Of a stretch of 64,000 nucleotides of DNA, positions 34,605 to 44,507 are shown one piece after another. Under the pieces are notes generated by a model. The model did no database searches. It was not told the origin of the DNA and saw only the letters and a list, made by a program, of their open reading frames with translations. A program made the position numbers and the translations under genes. The stretch spans positions 3,150,923 to 3,214,922 of the forward strand of contig NZ_OY781918.1 of the NCBI RefSeq assembly GCF_963677195.1, read 5' to 3'. How positions within the stretch are numbered: the first letter of the stretch is position 1; each line of letters begins with the position of its first letter. The stretch is from an uncultured Marinifilum sp. Its GTDB lineage: Bacteria > Bacteroidota > Bacteroidia > Bacteroidales > Marinifilaceae.

Positions 34605-35405
34605 ATGAAGAAATTTCAAACAATAGAATTTGCAATAGAAAACCAGATTGGGACGATCACGCTAAATCGACCTGACCTTCACAATGCTTTTAATGAAGTG
34701 ATGATAGGCGAAATTATTGACTGTTTTAGCGATATTGAAAAACTGGATTACAAAACACTGCGTGTGGTTATTTTAAAAGGGAAAGGTAAATCTTTTTGTG
34801 CTGGTGCAGATTTGAAATGGATGAGAGGTGTTGCCAATTATTCTTATGAAGAGAATTATGCGGAAAGCTACAAACTTTCGATCTGTTTTAATGCGGTATA
34901 CACCTGCAAATTTCCAACAATAGCAATAGTTCATGGTGCTGCTATTGGTGGAGCTAATGGTTTACTTGCTGCTTGTGATTTTGTATTGGCTCATAAAGAT
35001 ACGGTGTTCTCGCTAAGTGAGGTAAAGATTGGAATTGTTCCAGCTTGCATTTCTCCATACGTTATGAAACGAGTTGGGGAATACAAATCGAAAGAGTTGA
35101 TGCTAACAGGTATGAGGTTTGATGGGAAAGAGGCACAGCAGGCTGGATTGGCAAATTGGTCTTTCGGAGAGAAAAAACTAAAGGTAAAATTGGAAGATTT
35201 AATCTCGAAATTGAAATCAAGCGGACCCATTGCAGTATCAACCTGTAAACAACTGCTTTACGATGTTGAAAATGTATGGAATCATGAAGAAGCGATGAAT
35301 AAAACCGCAAAAATGATAGCCGATCTTCGTCAATCGGATGAAGGACAGGAAGGAATGAGTTCTTTTTTGGAAAAACGAAAACCGAATTGGACTATAGATA
35401 ATTAA
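34605..35405 (+). CDS. enoyl-CoA hydratase family, likely methylglutaconyl-CoA hydratase
   Basis: 266 aa from ATG 34605, which follows AAGGAA. The frame opens earlier at 34566, but that part lies in the REP palindrome. Crotonase signatures: ITLNRPDLHNAFNE, SFCAGADLKWMRG, HGAAIGGANGLLAACDF and SEVKIGIVPACISPYV, close to 3-methylglutaconyl-CoA hydratases (LiuC/AUH). Encoded between the two carboxylase subunits, it should hydrate 3-methylglutaconyl-CoA to HMG-CoA in leucine degradation. HMG-CoA lyase is not in the window. Confidence 0.85.
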   Translation: MKKFQTIEFAIENQIGTITLNRPDLHNAFNEVMIGEIIDCFSDIEKLDYKTLRVVILKGKGKSFCAGADLKWMRGVANYSYEENYAESYKLSICFNAVYTCKFPTIAIVHGAAIGGANGLLAACDFVLAHKDTVFSLSEVKIGIVPACISPYVMKRVGEYKSKELMLTGMRFDGKEAQQAGLANWSFGEKKLKVKLEDLISKLKSSGPIAVSTCKQLLYDVENVWNHEEAMNKTAKMIADLRQSDEGQEGMSSFLEKRKPNWTIDN

Positions 35406-35461
35406 GAATTAGTAATGCGTAATTAATAATTATTCATTTTTAATTACAAATTGAAATTAAT

Positions 35462-37441
35462 ATGTACTATAAACGACTACTCATAGCAAATAGAGGTGAA
35501 ATTGCCCTAAGAATCATGCGAACAGCAAGAGACTTGGGAATTCATACTATTGCATTATACACTGAATTAGATCGAGATGCTGAGCATGTTTTACAAGCTG
35601 ATGAAGCATATGCCTTGAAGGGAAATAGTTTACAGGAAACTTATCTTAACTCTAATCAGATTGTAGAGATTGCTAAAAAAGCAAGTGCCGATGCAATTCA
35701 TCCGGGTTACGGGTTTTTGGCGGAAAATGCTGTGTTTTCTCAGTTATGTAAGGATTATAACATCGATTTTGTTGGTCCAGATGCTAATGCAATCCAATTG
35801 ATGGGAAATAAAGTAAATGCTCGCGAGTTTGCTAAATCTATTGGAGTTCCAGTACTCGAAGGAGTAGTTGGAGAATCATCAAAGTTGATTAAAGAAGCTG
35901 AGAAAATGCAATTTCCTATCTTGATTAAAGCTGCAGCAGGTGGCGGTGGTAAAGGAATGCGTATTGTTCATGAAAAAGAAGAATTGAAAGCAGCTTTGGA
36001 ATCAACATCGCGCGAAGCGACTACCTATTTTGGCGATGGAACAGTTTTAATTGAACGGTATATTCAAAATCCACGTCATATCGAAGTGCAAATTATGGCT
36101 GATCAGTATGGTAATGTTGTGCATTTGTACGAGCGTGAATGTTCTATTCAAAGGCGTTTTCAGAAAGTGATTGAGGAAGCTCCTTCGCCAAGCTTAACAC
36201 CAGAATTGAGAAAAGAAATGGGGAATATGGCTGTTTTTTTAGCTCAGGAAATGAATTATACAAACGCAGGTACAGTTGAATTTTTGGTGGATGAAGAATT
36301 GAACTATTATTTTCTGGAGATGAATACACGTATTCAGGTGGAACATCCGGTAACAGAGATGATTACTGGTGTTGATATTGTCGAACAACAATTATTGCTT
36401 GCATCGGGTCGTAAGTTGAAGATGGAGCAAGATGATATTCAGTTAAATGGACATGCAATTGAAGCAAGGATATATGCTGAAGATCCTGAAAAGGATTTTA
36501 TACCATCGCCTGGGGACATTACTTTTTATAAGACACCAAAGCTCTTTGATGGTAGGTTACGTTTGGATTCCGCAGTTACAGGAGCTTGTACAATTCATCC
36601 TGACTACGATCCAATGATAGCAAAATTGGTTGTTTGGGATGAAAATCGTGATTTGGCAATTGAAGGCTTACATCATGCATTGCATGAGTATGAGATACAT
36701 GGTATCAAAAATAACATCATGTACTTGCATACTTTGCTGAATACAAAAGACTTTAAGCAAAATAATATATCTACTCATTTTTGTCAGGATCATGCGGAAG
36801 CATTGAAGTTGAAGATGCAAAAGGAGAGGAAAGATATATCTCCAGTATTATTTTATATCAGCTTTGCATTGTTCGAATTGAATAGAGAAAAATCTGATAA
36901 TGTTTGGGAAGAGATAGGTTATTGGAGACAACAAGGAAAGCGAATTCGAATTGTAGATGAGGAGATTGTTGATGTTGAAATAATTAGCGAAAATCCATTT
37001 CAAATAATAGTTTCTGATAGGGTTTATATGGTTGAAAATGTATCGATTAATGCAGATTATCTATTGTTTGAGTTTAAAGGGGAAAGATATCAGTTTTATC
37101 GTTCGAAAAATTCGGTAGGCAAAAGCTTTGTGAGCTGTAAGGGACTGGTTCATGAGTTAGAACGATGGTCGGAAATTCAATCCGAATTAAATGAAAACAC
37201 TGCATTTAATAAATTGAATGATGGAAATATTCTTTCGCCAATGCCAGGTAAGATTGTTAAAATTGAGGCTATAGAGGGACAAAAAGTTGCCAAAGGAGAT
37301 GTCTTAATAATTGTGGAAGCCATGAAAATGGAAAACAGTATTTTGGCGCCTTTTGAGGGAATTATAGAAAATATATTTGTGAATGAGGGAGATCAGGTAC
37401 AGAATAAAATGAAACTTTTACAATTGGAAACTTCTAATTAA
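35462..37441 (+). CDS. mccA: methylcrotonyl-CoA carboxylase alpha (biotin) subunit
   Basis: 659 aa. The biotin carboxylase domain (1-450) shows LIANRGEIALRIMR, IHPGYGFLAENA, AAAGGGGKGMR (ATP loop), ECSIQRRFQKVIEEAPS and FLEMNTRIQVEHPVTE. A linker domain follows, then the C-terminal biotinyl domain with VEAMKMEN, whose Lys at about 622 carries biotin. ATP-dependent carboxylation of biotin supplies the beta subunit MccB. The N-terminus and length are as expected. Confidence 0.93.
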   Translation: MYYKRLLIANRGEIALRIMRTARDLGIHTIALYTELDRDAEHVLQADEAYALKGNSLQETYLNSNQIVEIAKKASADAIHPGYGFLAENAVFSQLCKDYNIDFVGPDANAIQLMGNKVNAREFAKSIGVPVLEGVVGESSKLIKEAEKMQFPILIKAAAGGGGKGMRIVHEKEELKAALESTSREATTYFGDGTVLIERYIQNPRHIEVQIMADQYGNVVHLYERECSIQRRFQKVIEEAPSPSLTPELRKEMGNMAVFLAQEMNYTNAGTVEFLVDEELNYYFLEMNTRIQVEHPVTEMITGVDIVEQQLLLASGRKLKMEQDDIQLNGHAIEARIYAEDPEKDFIPSPGDITFYKTPKLFDGRLRLDSAVTGACTIHPDYDPMIAKLVVWDENRDLAIEGLHHALHEYEIHGIKNNIMYLHTLLNTKDFKQNNISTHFCQDHAEALKLKMQKERKDISPVLFYISFALFELNREKSDNVWEEIGYWRQQGKRIRIVDEEIVDVEIISENPFQIIVSDRVYMVENVSINADYLLFEFKGERYQFYRSKNSVGKSFVSCKGLVHELERWSEIQSELNENTAFNKLNDGNILSPMPGKIVKIEAIEGQKVAKGDVLIIVEAMKMENSILAPFEGIIENIFVNEGDQVQNKMKLLQLETSN

Positions 37442-37481
37442 TAGTATTTTACTAAATAAGAGACACCTAACTAAATTAGAT

Positions 37482-39299
37482 ATGAAAGACAGAATTAGAA
37501 TAGCAAATGCAGGAGGTTTTTGGGGAGACGACCTTGGAGTTCTGCGTCGGCAATTAGAAGGAGGCGATGTGGATTATATCTCATCAGATTTTTTAGCAGA
37601 AGTTACCATGAGTATTCTTCGAAAACAGCAGCTTAAAAACGAATCCTTAGGCTATGTTACCGATTTTGTCGATCAGTTTGTTGATGTTGCCGATTTAATG
37701 AAGAATAAAGGTGTTCGCATGATTACGAACGCTGGGGGAATTAATCCAATTGCTTGTGCCCGGAAAATTTTATCTGAATTAAAGAAAAAAGGTATCTCGA
37801 TTAAGGTTGCTGTGGTTGACGGAGATAATATTATCGATAGAATTGATGAATTTTATCCTGCCAAAGCCAATTTTAATAATATGGACTCTGGCGAGGATTT
37901 TACAGAAATTGAAGAGAACATACAAAGTGCAAATATTTACCTTGGTGTTCCGCCTTTGCTAAAAGCGTTGGAAAGTGGAGCTGATTTAATTTTGGCCGGT
38001 CGTGTAACCGATACTTCAGTTACAATGGCACCTTTTATATATGAATTAGGATGGAAATTGGATGATTGGAATAAGTTAGCTGCTGGTCTTGTGGCAGGAC
38101 ATATTATTGAATGTGGAGCACAATCTACAGGTGGAAATTTTACCGATTGGCAAAAAATTTCTCGTTGGAACAATATGGGATACCCAATTGTTGAAATGCA
38201 AAAAAATGGTGAGTTTACCGTCTATAAACACGAGAATACGGGCGGATTAATTAGTATTGATACCATTCGCGAGCAATTGGTATATGAAATGGGTAATCCT
38301 GAGCAATATATTAGTCCGGATGTAATAGCCGATTTTAGTCATTTAAGTCTTGAACAAGTTGGTGAAAATAGGGTGTTGGTGAAAAATGCAAAAGGATATG
38401 CTTCCACACCATATTTGAAAGTTTCCATGGCTTATGAAGATGGCTATAAGGCCACAAGTTCTATTGTAATTAGTGGCGGGCGAGTACTTAATAAAGCTCA
38501 GGAATTCGAGAAAATTTTCTGGGAAAGATTAAATACCAATTATCAGAAAAAAAATACAGAGTTTGTTGGATACAATGCATGTCATCAGCATTTGGCAGAA
38601 AATATCGATCCTAATGAGATTTTATTGAGATTATCGGTTTACGATTCGGATGTTGCCAAGATTAAGAATTTTTCGATGAGCATTGCTCCATTAATTCTAA
38701 GTGGACCGTCGGGAGTAGCAGTAACTGGTGGCAGAGCTCGCATGCAGCAAGTAATAACTTATTGGCCGACTCTAATACCTAAAGAGTGCATTGTATCAAC
38801 GGTACATATTTTAAATGCCAAGGGAGAAATTACTAAAAGTTATGATATTGATTCGGTTCTGGGCAATGAAAAAGAAATGTTAGAAAACGAACTTATTGAG
38901 CATACCGAATTTATAGATCCATCATGGGAAAAGGATAATTTGCTTACCGTTTACTTACGTGATATTTGTTTAGGAAGATCGGGAGATAAGGGAGATACAG
39001 TTAATGTTGGCGTGTTGGCTCGATCAAAAGAGATATATCAGTACTTAAAGCATGATTTAACAGCACAGAAAGTTGCTGATATGTTCGGAGAAATGGTTAA
39101 AGGAAAAGTTACCCGTTTCGAAATTGACAACTTACAGGCTCTTAATTTTCTATTGGAAGAATCGCTGGATGGTGGAGGTACAAAGTCCTTGATGATTGAC
39201 GCTCAGGGTAAAACTTTTGCATCAGCATTGCTGAATCAGCAAATTCTTATTCCTGAGAAATTATTGCTTACTAAACAAGAAATGAAAATACAGAAATAA
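37482..39299 (+). CDS. AtuA-family (DUF1446) protein
   Basis: 605 aa. The N-terminal DUF1446/AtuA core shows RIANAGGFWGDDL, MITNAGGINPIACA, VVDGDNI, ADLILAGRVTDTS and GHIIECGAQSTGGNFTDW. The C-terminal AtuA-like ferredoxin-fold part shows LRDICLGRSGDKGDTVNVGV. AtuA is encoded with geranyl-CoA or methylcrotonyl-CoA carboxylases in acyclic terpene and leucine use; its reaction is not settled. Here it follows mccA by 41 bp, in line with that association. Confidence 0.85.
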   Translation: MKDRIRIANAGGFWGDDLGVLRRQLEGGDVDYISSDFLAEVTMSILRKQQLKNESLGYVTDFVDQFVDVADLMKNKGVRMITNAGGINPIACARKILSELKKKGISIKVAVVDGDNIIDRIDEFYPAKANFNNMDSGEDFTEIEENIQSANIYLGVPPLLKALESGADLILAGRVTDTSVTMAPFIYELGWKLDDWNKLAAGLVAGHIIECGAQSTGGNFTDWQKISRWNNMGYPIVEMQKNGEFTVYKHENTGGLISIDTIREQLVYEMGNPEQYISPDVIADFSHLSLEQVGENRVLVKNAKGYASTPYLKVSMAYEDGYKATSSIVISGGRVLNKAQEFEKIFWERLNTNYQKKNTEFVGYNACHQHLAENIDPNEILLRLSVYDSDVAKIKNFSMSIAPLILSGPSGVAVTGGRARMQQVITYWPTLIPKECIVSTVHILNAKGEITKSYDIDSVLGNEKEMLENELIEHTEFIDPSWEKDNLLTVYLRDICLGRSGDKGDTVNVGVLARSKEIYQYLKHDLTAQKVADMFGEMVKGKVTRFEIDNLQALNFLLEESLDGGGTKSLMIDAQGKTFASALLNQQILIPEKLLLTKQEMKIQK

Positions 39300-39426
39300 A
39301 CACGAATACAAGTCTTTAGCTTGCTATAATATACGATTATTGCTAACTTAAAATTCATTAAGATAGAAAATTATAATGAGTGATGAGATTGTACATTTCT
39401 GATTATTAACTGATAACTTAATATTT

Positions 39427-40572
39427 ATGTTTCCATATTTAACTGAAGAACACGAATCTGTAAGAAAAGCTGTTCGCGATTTTGCCGAGCGCGATATAAA
39501 ACCACTTGCTCCTGTATTGGATGAGAAGGAGGAATTTTCTGTGGAATTAACAAAGAAAATGGGAGAAATGGGTCTATTTGGAATGACACTGCCTGAAAAA
39601 TATGGAGGTAATAATACAGATTATTTATCATATATTATTGCAGTAGAGGAAATTGCCAGAGTAGATGGTTCTCACGCAGCAACATTGGCAGCACATAACT
39701 CACTTGGAATTGGTCCTTTGTACGACTTTGGAACAGAAAAACAAAAAATGAAATATCTTCCCAGACTTTGCACGGGAAATGAACTTTGGGCTTTTGGATT
39801 AACAGAACCCGAAGCAGGTTCCGATTCGAGAGGGACTAAAACTTATGCAAAAGATTTAGGTAAGAAATGGGAAATTAATGGATCTAAAATATTCATTACC
39901 AATGGATCTTCCGATTTATGTTCGGGAGTTACGGTACAGGCAATTAGCTCGCTTAATGGTGATGTAAAAGAGTTTACCACTTTTATTGTTGAAAAAGGAA
40001 CTCCGGGTTGGACATCCAGAGCGATGCATGGAAAAATGATGTGGAGAGCCTCCGATACTTCCGAAATGTTTTTTGATACATGTTATATCCCTAAAGAAAA
40101 TATTCTTGGAGAACGAGGAATGGGTTCAAAGGTCATGTTAAAAACACTTGATTCTGGTAGGTTATCTATCGCAGCAATGGGATTAGGTTGCGCGCAAGGA
40201 GCTTTTGAACTGGCTTTGTCATATGCACAGGAAAGAAAGCAATTTGGCAAACCAATATCTAAATTTCAGGCAATTTCTTTTAAATTAGCTGATATGGCTA
40301 CTAAAATTGAATTAGCACGAAATATTTTATACAAAGCATGTTGGCTAAAGGATACAGGAAATAAATTTGGAAAAGAAGCAGCTATGGCCAAACTGTATTG
40401 TTCCGAAATTGCTAAAGAAGTTGCCGATGAGGCAGTTCAGATTCATGGTGGATATGGTCTAATGAAAGAATATCCTGTGGAGCGTTTTTATCGCGATCAG
40501 CGACTTTTACAAATTGGCGAAGGAACTTCGGAAATTCAAAGGTTGGTTATTTCAAGATACATTGGTTGTTAA
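39427..40572 (+). CDS. acyl-CoA dehydrogenase (isovaleryl- or branched-chain type likely)
   Basis: 381 aa. FGLTEPEAGSDSRG, MMWRASDTSEMFFDTCYIP, SIAAMGLGCAQGAFELAL, IHGGYGLMKEYPVERFYRDQRL and QIGEGTSEIQ carry the FAD-binding and catalytic features. As the second acyl-CoA dehydrogenase of the cluster, next to the leucine genes, it is a good candidate for isovaleryl-CoA dehydrogenase, giving the substrate of MccAB. Substrate is inferred from context only. Confidence 0.88.
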   Translation: MFPYLTEEHESVRKAVRDFAERDIKPLAPVLDEKEEFSVELTKKMGEMGLFGMTLPEKYGGNNTDYLSYIIAVEEIARVDGSHAATLAAHNSLGIGPLYDFGTEKQKMKYLPRLCTGNELWAFGLTEPEAGSDSRGTKTYAKDLGKKWEINGSKIFITNGSSDLCSGVTVQAISSLNGDVKEFTTFIVEKGTPGWTSRAMHGKMMWRASDTSEMFFDTCYIPKENILGERGMGSKVMLKTLDSGRLSIAAMGLGCAQGAFELALSYAQERKQFGKPISKFQAISFKLADMATKIELARNILYKACWLKDTGNKFGKEAAMAKLYCSEIAKEVADEAVQIHGGYGLMKEYPVERFYRDQRLLQIGEGTSEIQRLVISRYIGC

Positions 40573-40627
40573 ATAGAATTTAAACAAAAAGACAATAAAC
40601 ATATTTGCTAACTAAAAAAGATTAAAT

Positions 40628-41707
40628 ATGAGTAGAGAACTGATACTTGCCTTAAATCCGCGTATGCAATTTACACGTATTGCGGTTTATCGGATGAACT
40701 CCCCGGTTTTTTTGAAGAAAATTAATCATAAAGAAGAAGAGATTGGTAAATTTGATTGTTTTTGTGATCAAACGGAAGTTCGTACCAAAATTATTATGGA
40801 CGAACTGAGGTCAAACGATATTCCTATTGATGAAATAAAAATTGTTATTGGTCGTGGTGGATTGCTAAAGCCTGTTAAGTCTGGAGTTTACAGAGTTAAT
40901 GATAAAATGCGTACAGATCTGTTTGACTGTGTATATGGTAATGATGTGGTAAATTTGAGTGGATTACTGGCTTATGCTATTGCAGATCAGATTAAAGGGG
41001 CTAATGCTTTTGTTGCCGATCCTGTAGTAGTTGATGAACTAGATGATATTGCCCGAATTACGGGACGACCAGAGTTTAAAAAGCGATCTATTTTTCATGC
41101 ATTAGATCAAAAAATCAGCGCGAGAAGATATGCTCAAAGTATCTATAAAAAATACGAAGATTTAAATCTGATAATTGCGCATCTTGGCGGTGGAATAAGT
41201 ATTGGAGCACATCAAAAAGGAAGAGTAATCGATTCTAATCAGGCTTACGATGGCGATGGACCATTTTCACCCATACGAAGTGGTAGTTTGCCAATGGGTG
41301 AGATGATTCAAATGTGTTTTTCAGGCAAATATACAAAGGAAGACTTAATGAAAATGCAAACAGGCGAAGGTGGTTTATATGCTTATTTTAAAACACATAG
41401 TGGCTTTGATGTTTGTAAAATGAGAGATGCAGGCGACAAAAAGGCCAGCGAGGTGTTAGCGGCAATGGCATATCAGGTATCCAAATCGATTGGTTCTATG
41501 TTTCCGGTATTTGGCGCCGAAGCTGTTGATGCGATTATTATTACAGGTGGAATGGCAAAAGATGAAAAGTTAGTTAAAGACATCAGAATTCGAGTCGAAA
41601 AAATTGCTCCGGTAACGATTTATCCGGGAGCAGAAGTTTTAGGAGCTTTGAGTCATTATGGAAGAATGATTATGAGAGACGAAACAGAGATATTAAACTA
41701 CGAATAG
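40628..41707 (+). CDS. buk: butyrate (branched-chain fatty acid) kinase
   Basis: 359 aa, normal length. ASKHA-fold kinase: LALNPRMQFTRIAVYRM at the N-terminus, VIGRGGLLKPVKSGVYRVN, IIAHLGGGISIGAHQKGRVID, DGDGPFSPIRSGSLP and AIIITGGMAKD. It makes ATP from butyryl- or isobutyryl-phosphate. The usual partner phosphotransbutyrylase (ptb) is not in the window. It closes the acyl-CoA cluster just before a bidirectional terminator. Confidence 0.93.
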   Translation: MSRELILALNPRMQFTRIAVYRMNSPVFLKKINHKEEEIGKFDCFCDQTEVRTKIIMDELRSNDIPIDEIKIVIGRGGLLKPVKSGVYRVNDKMRTDLFDCVYGNDVVNLSGLLAYAIADQIKGANAFVADPVVVDELDDIARITGRPEFKKRSIFHALDQKISARRYAQSIYKKYEDLNLIIAHLGGGISIGAHQKGRVIDSNQAYDGDGPFSPIRSGSLPMGEMIQMCFSGKYTKEDLMKMQTGEGGLYAYFKTHSGFDVCKMRDAGDKKASEVLAAMAYQVSKSIGSMFPVFGAEAVDAIIITGGMAKDEKLVKDIRIRVEKIAPVTIYPGAEVLGALSHYGRMIMRDETEILNYE

Positions 41708-41744
41708 CCAGTTTTGAGTTTTATTAAGATGCTAATTATACATT

Positions 41745-41781
41745 AAAAATGGGCTGTTTTTGCAGCCCATTTTATTATTTT
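41745..41781. terminator. bidirectional terminator between buk and the metal-binding protein gene
   Basis: AAAAATGGGCTG (41745-41756) and CAGCCCATTTTA (41763-41774) form a stem with a T-rich loop; T-rich runs on both sides suit transcripts from either direction. Confidence 0.8.
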
Positions 41782-41788
41782 TCAAGTT

Positions 41789-42103
41789 TTATTCTTTTAT
41801 TTCTTCAGCTTTGAATTTTAACTTCTCAATTGCTTTTTTTAAATTTTCTTTATTGGTTTTTTCTGTTTTATAAGTAATACTCACTTTCTGATTTTTAAAA
41901 TCAACCTTTAAGTCTTTAACTCCTTTTTCGAAAGGGATATTTTTCTCAATTTTTCCTGCGCATCCCATGCAATCCATTTCAACTTTAAATACAACAGTTT
42001 CTATTTTCTTTTCGTTTTTATTACCAGCGTAAGCCGTAGCCGAAACAATTACAATACTTAGAGCTAAAATGCTTCTTTTTACAAATTGCGATAAGTTTTT
42101 CAT
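41789..42103 (-). CDS. heavy-metal-associated (HMA) domain protein, exported
   Basis: 104 aa. Signal peptide at residues 1-26 (ILALSIVIVSATAYA), then a single HMA ferredoxin-like domain with VEMDCMGCAGKIEKNI, i.e. the metal-binding C-x-x-C, and VDFKNQKVSITYKT. It probably binds copper or a similar metal in the periplasm. It lies 37 bp downstream of a TonB-dependent receptor gene on the same strand, likely one operon. Confidence 0.88.
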   Translation of the reverse strand: MKNLSQFVKRSILALSIVIVSATAYAGNKNEKKIETVVFKVEMDCMGCAGKIEKNIPFEKGVKDLKVDFKNQKVSITYKTEKTNKENLKKAIEKLKFKAEEIKE

Positions 42104-42140
42104 GTTTTAAATTTTATTAATTTAAGATTTATTATTGTTT

Positions 42141-44360
42141 TTATTCAATTGTTAAGCGAAGTCCCAAATAAAATTTTCGTTCTTGTATAGGTCCCCAAAT
42201 CATAGATGCATCGAAATGTTCTCCAAAAGGATTTTCGGCACTAATTATAGGATTTTCCTGAGTGTAGTTTCCTATGTTTTCAGCTCCTAGGTAAACTTCC
42301 CAAATTCTGAATCGTTTAGTTATCTGAGCATTCATAAGTGCATAGGCTGGCGATTTTTCTCTGCGTTGATATTTTTCAGGATTCTCCTGTGTAGAAGGAA
42401 TTCTCATATCTCCATTAAACTGAGTGGTAAAATCGAACTGCCATTTGTTAAAGTTGGTAGCGTACGATAGGTTTAACAATCCTTTGTATCTGTTTACGTA
42501 TGGTACTTTTTGGAATTCATTATTAATATCGGCTTTTACATCCGAAAAACGAATGGCAGTTGTAACATCTAATCTTTTAATTGGCTCAAATTTTAGTTCT
42601 ACCTGATAGTTGTTTGCCCAAGATTTTCCATCCAGATTATAGAATCGTACCAAGTTTACGCTGTTATCTAAATCGGTAACTACTTGATTATCGAAGCTTG
42701 TTCGGTAAAAATCGGCCGATAAGGTAAATCCTTTGTCAAACATATCAAAATACTGAGTAAGGCTAAGCCCATAGTTCCAAGCTTTCTCTTGTTTTAAATT
42801 GTCTGATATTTCAAAAGATCGGTTCGAAGCCAGTAAAAAGCTGTTTTCTGCTATTGGATTCGATGTTCTTCTACCGCTACCTATTGCTAAACGCATGGTT
42901 GATTTGGGAGCAAATTGATATCGGAGATGAACACGTGGCGTTACAAAATTGTCATAGATATTGTGAGTATCGTAGCGCAAGCCAGTTTGCAGGGTAATTT
43001 TTTCGTTTGGCAACCAGGTATATTCCATATAGGCTCCGGCAACTTTCTCTGTTCTGTTGGTTCCCAAATTATCACCACTTAGGTAATCTTTAAAATCATC
43101 GTAAACAAAAGATAAACCAGCAGTGTATTTGTGTTTTAAATTTCCAATATAAGATTGAAATAATAGGTTCGCATAGAAATACTTTTGCTCGGCATTGTAG
43201 TTTCTTAATCCGTAAAACGAATTTTGTTCGTGCGAGGCAAAGTTGGTAATCAATGCAATACTTTTGTCGTCATCATTCGGAAAAATGTACCCAAATTTAG
43301 CGAAGGCCTCATATCTTCTGGTATCAATGTTAATTCGGTAGGCATTGTTAATATCATTGGTTTGATTTTCCTTAAAACCCTTTTGCCCGCCAATGCGTTC
43401 TTCATCGATAAATTTGCCTCCAAACTGTACTTTAAAAAATTGGCTTGCATGCCAATTCCATCTATTAATAAAATTGTATTGTTTTACCATTGGATCGTCT
43501 AAAAAATGATCGTGATTGTGATCAATTTCTTTGTCATTATCCTGAGCATGAGCTAAAATAGAAGTGCTTAATTTTGGCGATAATTTTGCTGATGTAATGA
43601 TATTTGCTTCAGACATTCCCATGCTATTGGCAAAAATATTGGCATAAAATTTAGGCGAACGCTGTGGTTTCTGATATTCAATATTTATTTGTCCGGTAAT
43701 CGACTCATAACCATTAATAACAGATCCTACACCTTTCGAAACCTGAATGGATTCCATCCAAGGACCCGGAACATAAACCATTCCATATACCGAAGCTAAT
43801 CCTTTAAAATTAGGATTTTTCTCAGTCATCATTTCAATGTATTTTCCGGTAAGCCCCAATAATTTTATCGATTTTGCTCCTGTTGCGGCATCGGCATACG
43901 ATACATCAACCGAGGCATTGGTTTCGAAACTTTCCGAAAGATTACAGCAGGCTGCTTTACAGAGCTCAGCTCCGGTAATGCTTTGCGATTGAATGGGATT
44001 ATTTCGGTCTAATATAGTGCCCATTTTTCTTTCAGAAACAACAACTTCGCCCAGTTCAATATTGGGAAACATTTCGATAATAATTTCATCTTTCGATGAT
44101 GGTTCTATGGTAATTTCTTTGCTTTCATAACCTACAAATTGTACCACCAGAGTTTTTGATTTATTACTCGTTTTTAGAGTAAACACGCCATTTGCATTTG
44201 CTGCAGTACCCAAATTTGTATTTTTCCAGAATACCGATGCGCCGGGAAGAGGCACAGCTTTTCCGTTTTCTTGTGTTTCAATAATTTTTCCTTTGATATT
44301 ATCAGCAAATGAGATAATTGGTAGAAGAGAAAGAATTATCGTTATAATTCTAATTTTCAT
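42141..44360 (-). CDS. TonB-dependent receptor, probably for a metal
   Basis: 739 aa. Signal peptide (IITIILSLLPIISFA), an N-terminal carboxypeptidase-like (CarboxypepD_reg) domain (KGKIIETQENGKAVPLPGAS), plug domain (SITGAELCKAACCNLSESF, VYVPGPWMESIQVSKGVGSV) and a C-terminal beta-barrel ending in LGLRLTIE. The unusual Cys-rich CKAACC in the plug, together with neighbouring HMA and Cys/His-rich genes, suggests a metal such as copper or zinc. Outer-membrane location is certain for the family; the substrate is inferred. Confidence 0.9.
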   Translation of the reverse strand: MKIRIITIILSLLPIISFADNIKGKIIETQENGKAVPLPGASVFWKNTNLGTAANANGVFTLKTSNKSKTLVVQFVGYESKEITIEPSSKDEIIIEMFPNIELGEVVVSERKMGTILDRNNPIQSQSITGAELCKAACCNLSESFETNASVDVSYADAATGAKSIKLLGLTGKYIEMMTEKNPNFKGLASVYGMVYVPGPWMESIQVSKGVGSVINGYESITGQINIEYQKPQRSPKFYANIFANSMGMSEANIITSAKLSPKLSTSILAHAQDNDKEIDHNHDHFLDDPMVKQYNFINRWNWHASQFFKVQFGGKFIDEERIGGQKGFKENQTNDINNAYRINIDTRRYEAFAKFGYIFPNDDDKSIALITNFASHEQNSFYGLRNYNAEQKYFYANLLFQSYIGNLKHKYTAGLSFVYDDFKDYLSGDNLGTNRTEKVAGAYMEYTWLPNEKITLQTGLRYDTHNIYDNFVTPRVHLRYQFAPKSTMRLAIGSGRRTSNPIAENSFLLASNRSFEISDNLKQEKAWNYGLSLTQYFDMFDKGFTLSADFYRTSFDNQVVTDLDNSVNLVRFYNLDGKSWANNYQVELKFEPIKRLDVTTAIRFSDVKADINNEFQKVPYVNRYKGLLNLSYATNFNKWQFDFTTQFNGDMRIPSTQENPEKYQRREKSPAYALMNAQITKRFRIWEVYLGAENIGNYTQENPIISAENPFGEHFDASMIWGPIQERKFYLGLRLTIE

Positions 44361-44507
44361 ACATGATATATTAATACAAATAGATGCTTATAATCTTAGG
44401 TGTAAGATTATGTATTTAATTGTATGTTAAATAATTAAGTGTTTGATTTGTTCTTGCAAGATCTTAGATTTCTGCAAAAATGTGTGTAAGAAAAGCTTAT
44501 TGAGGTA

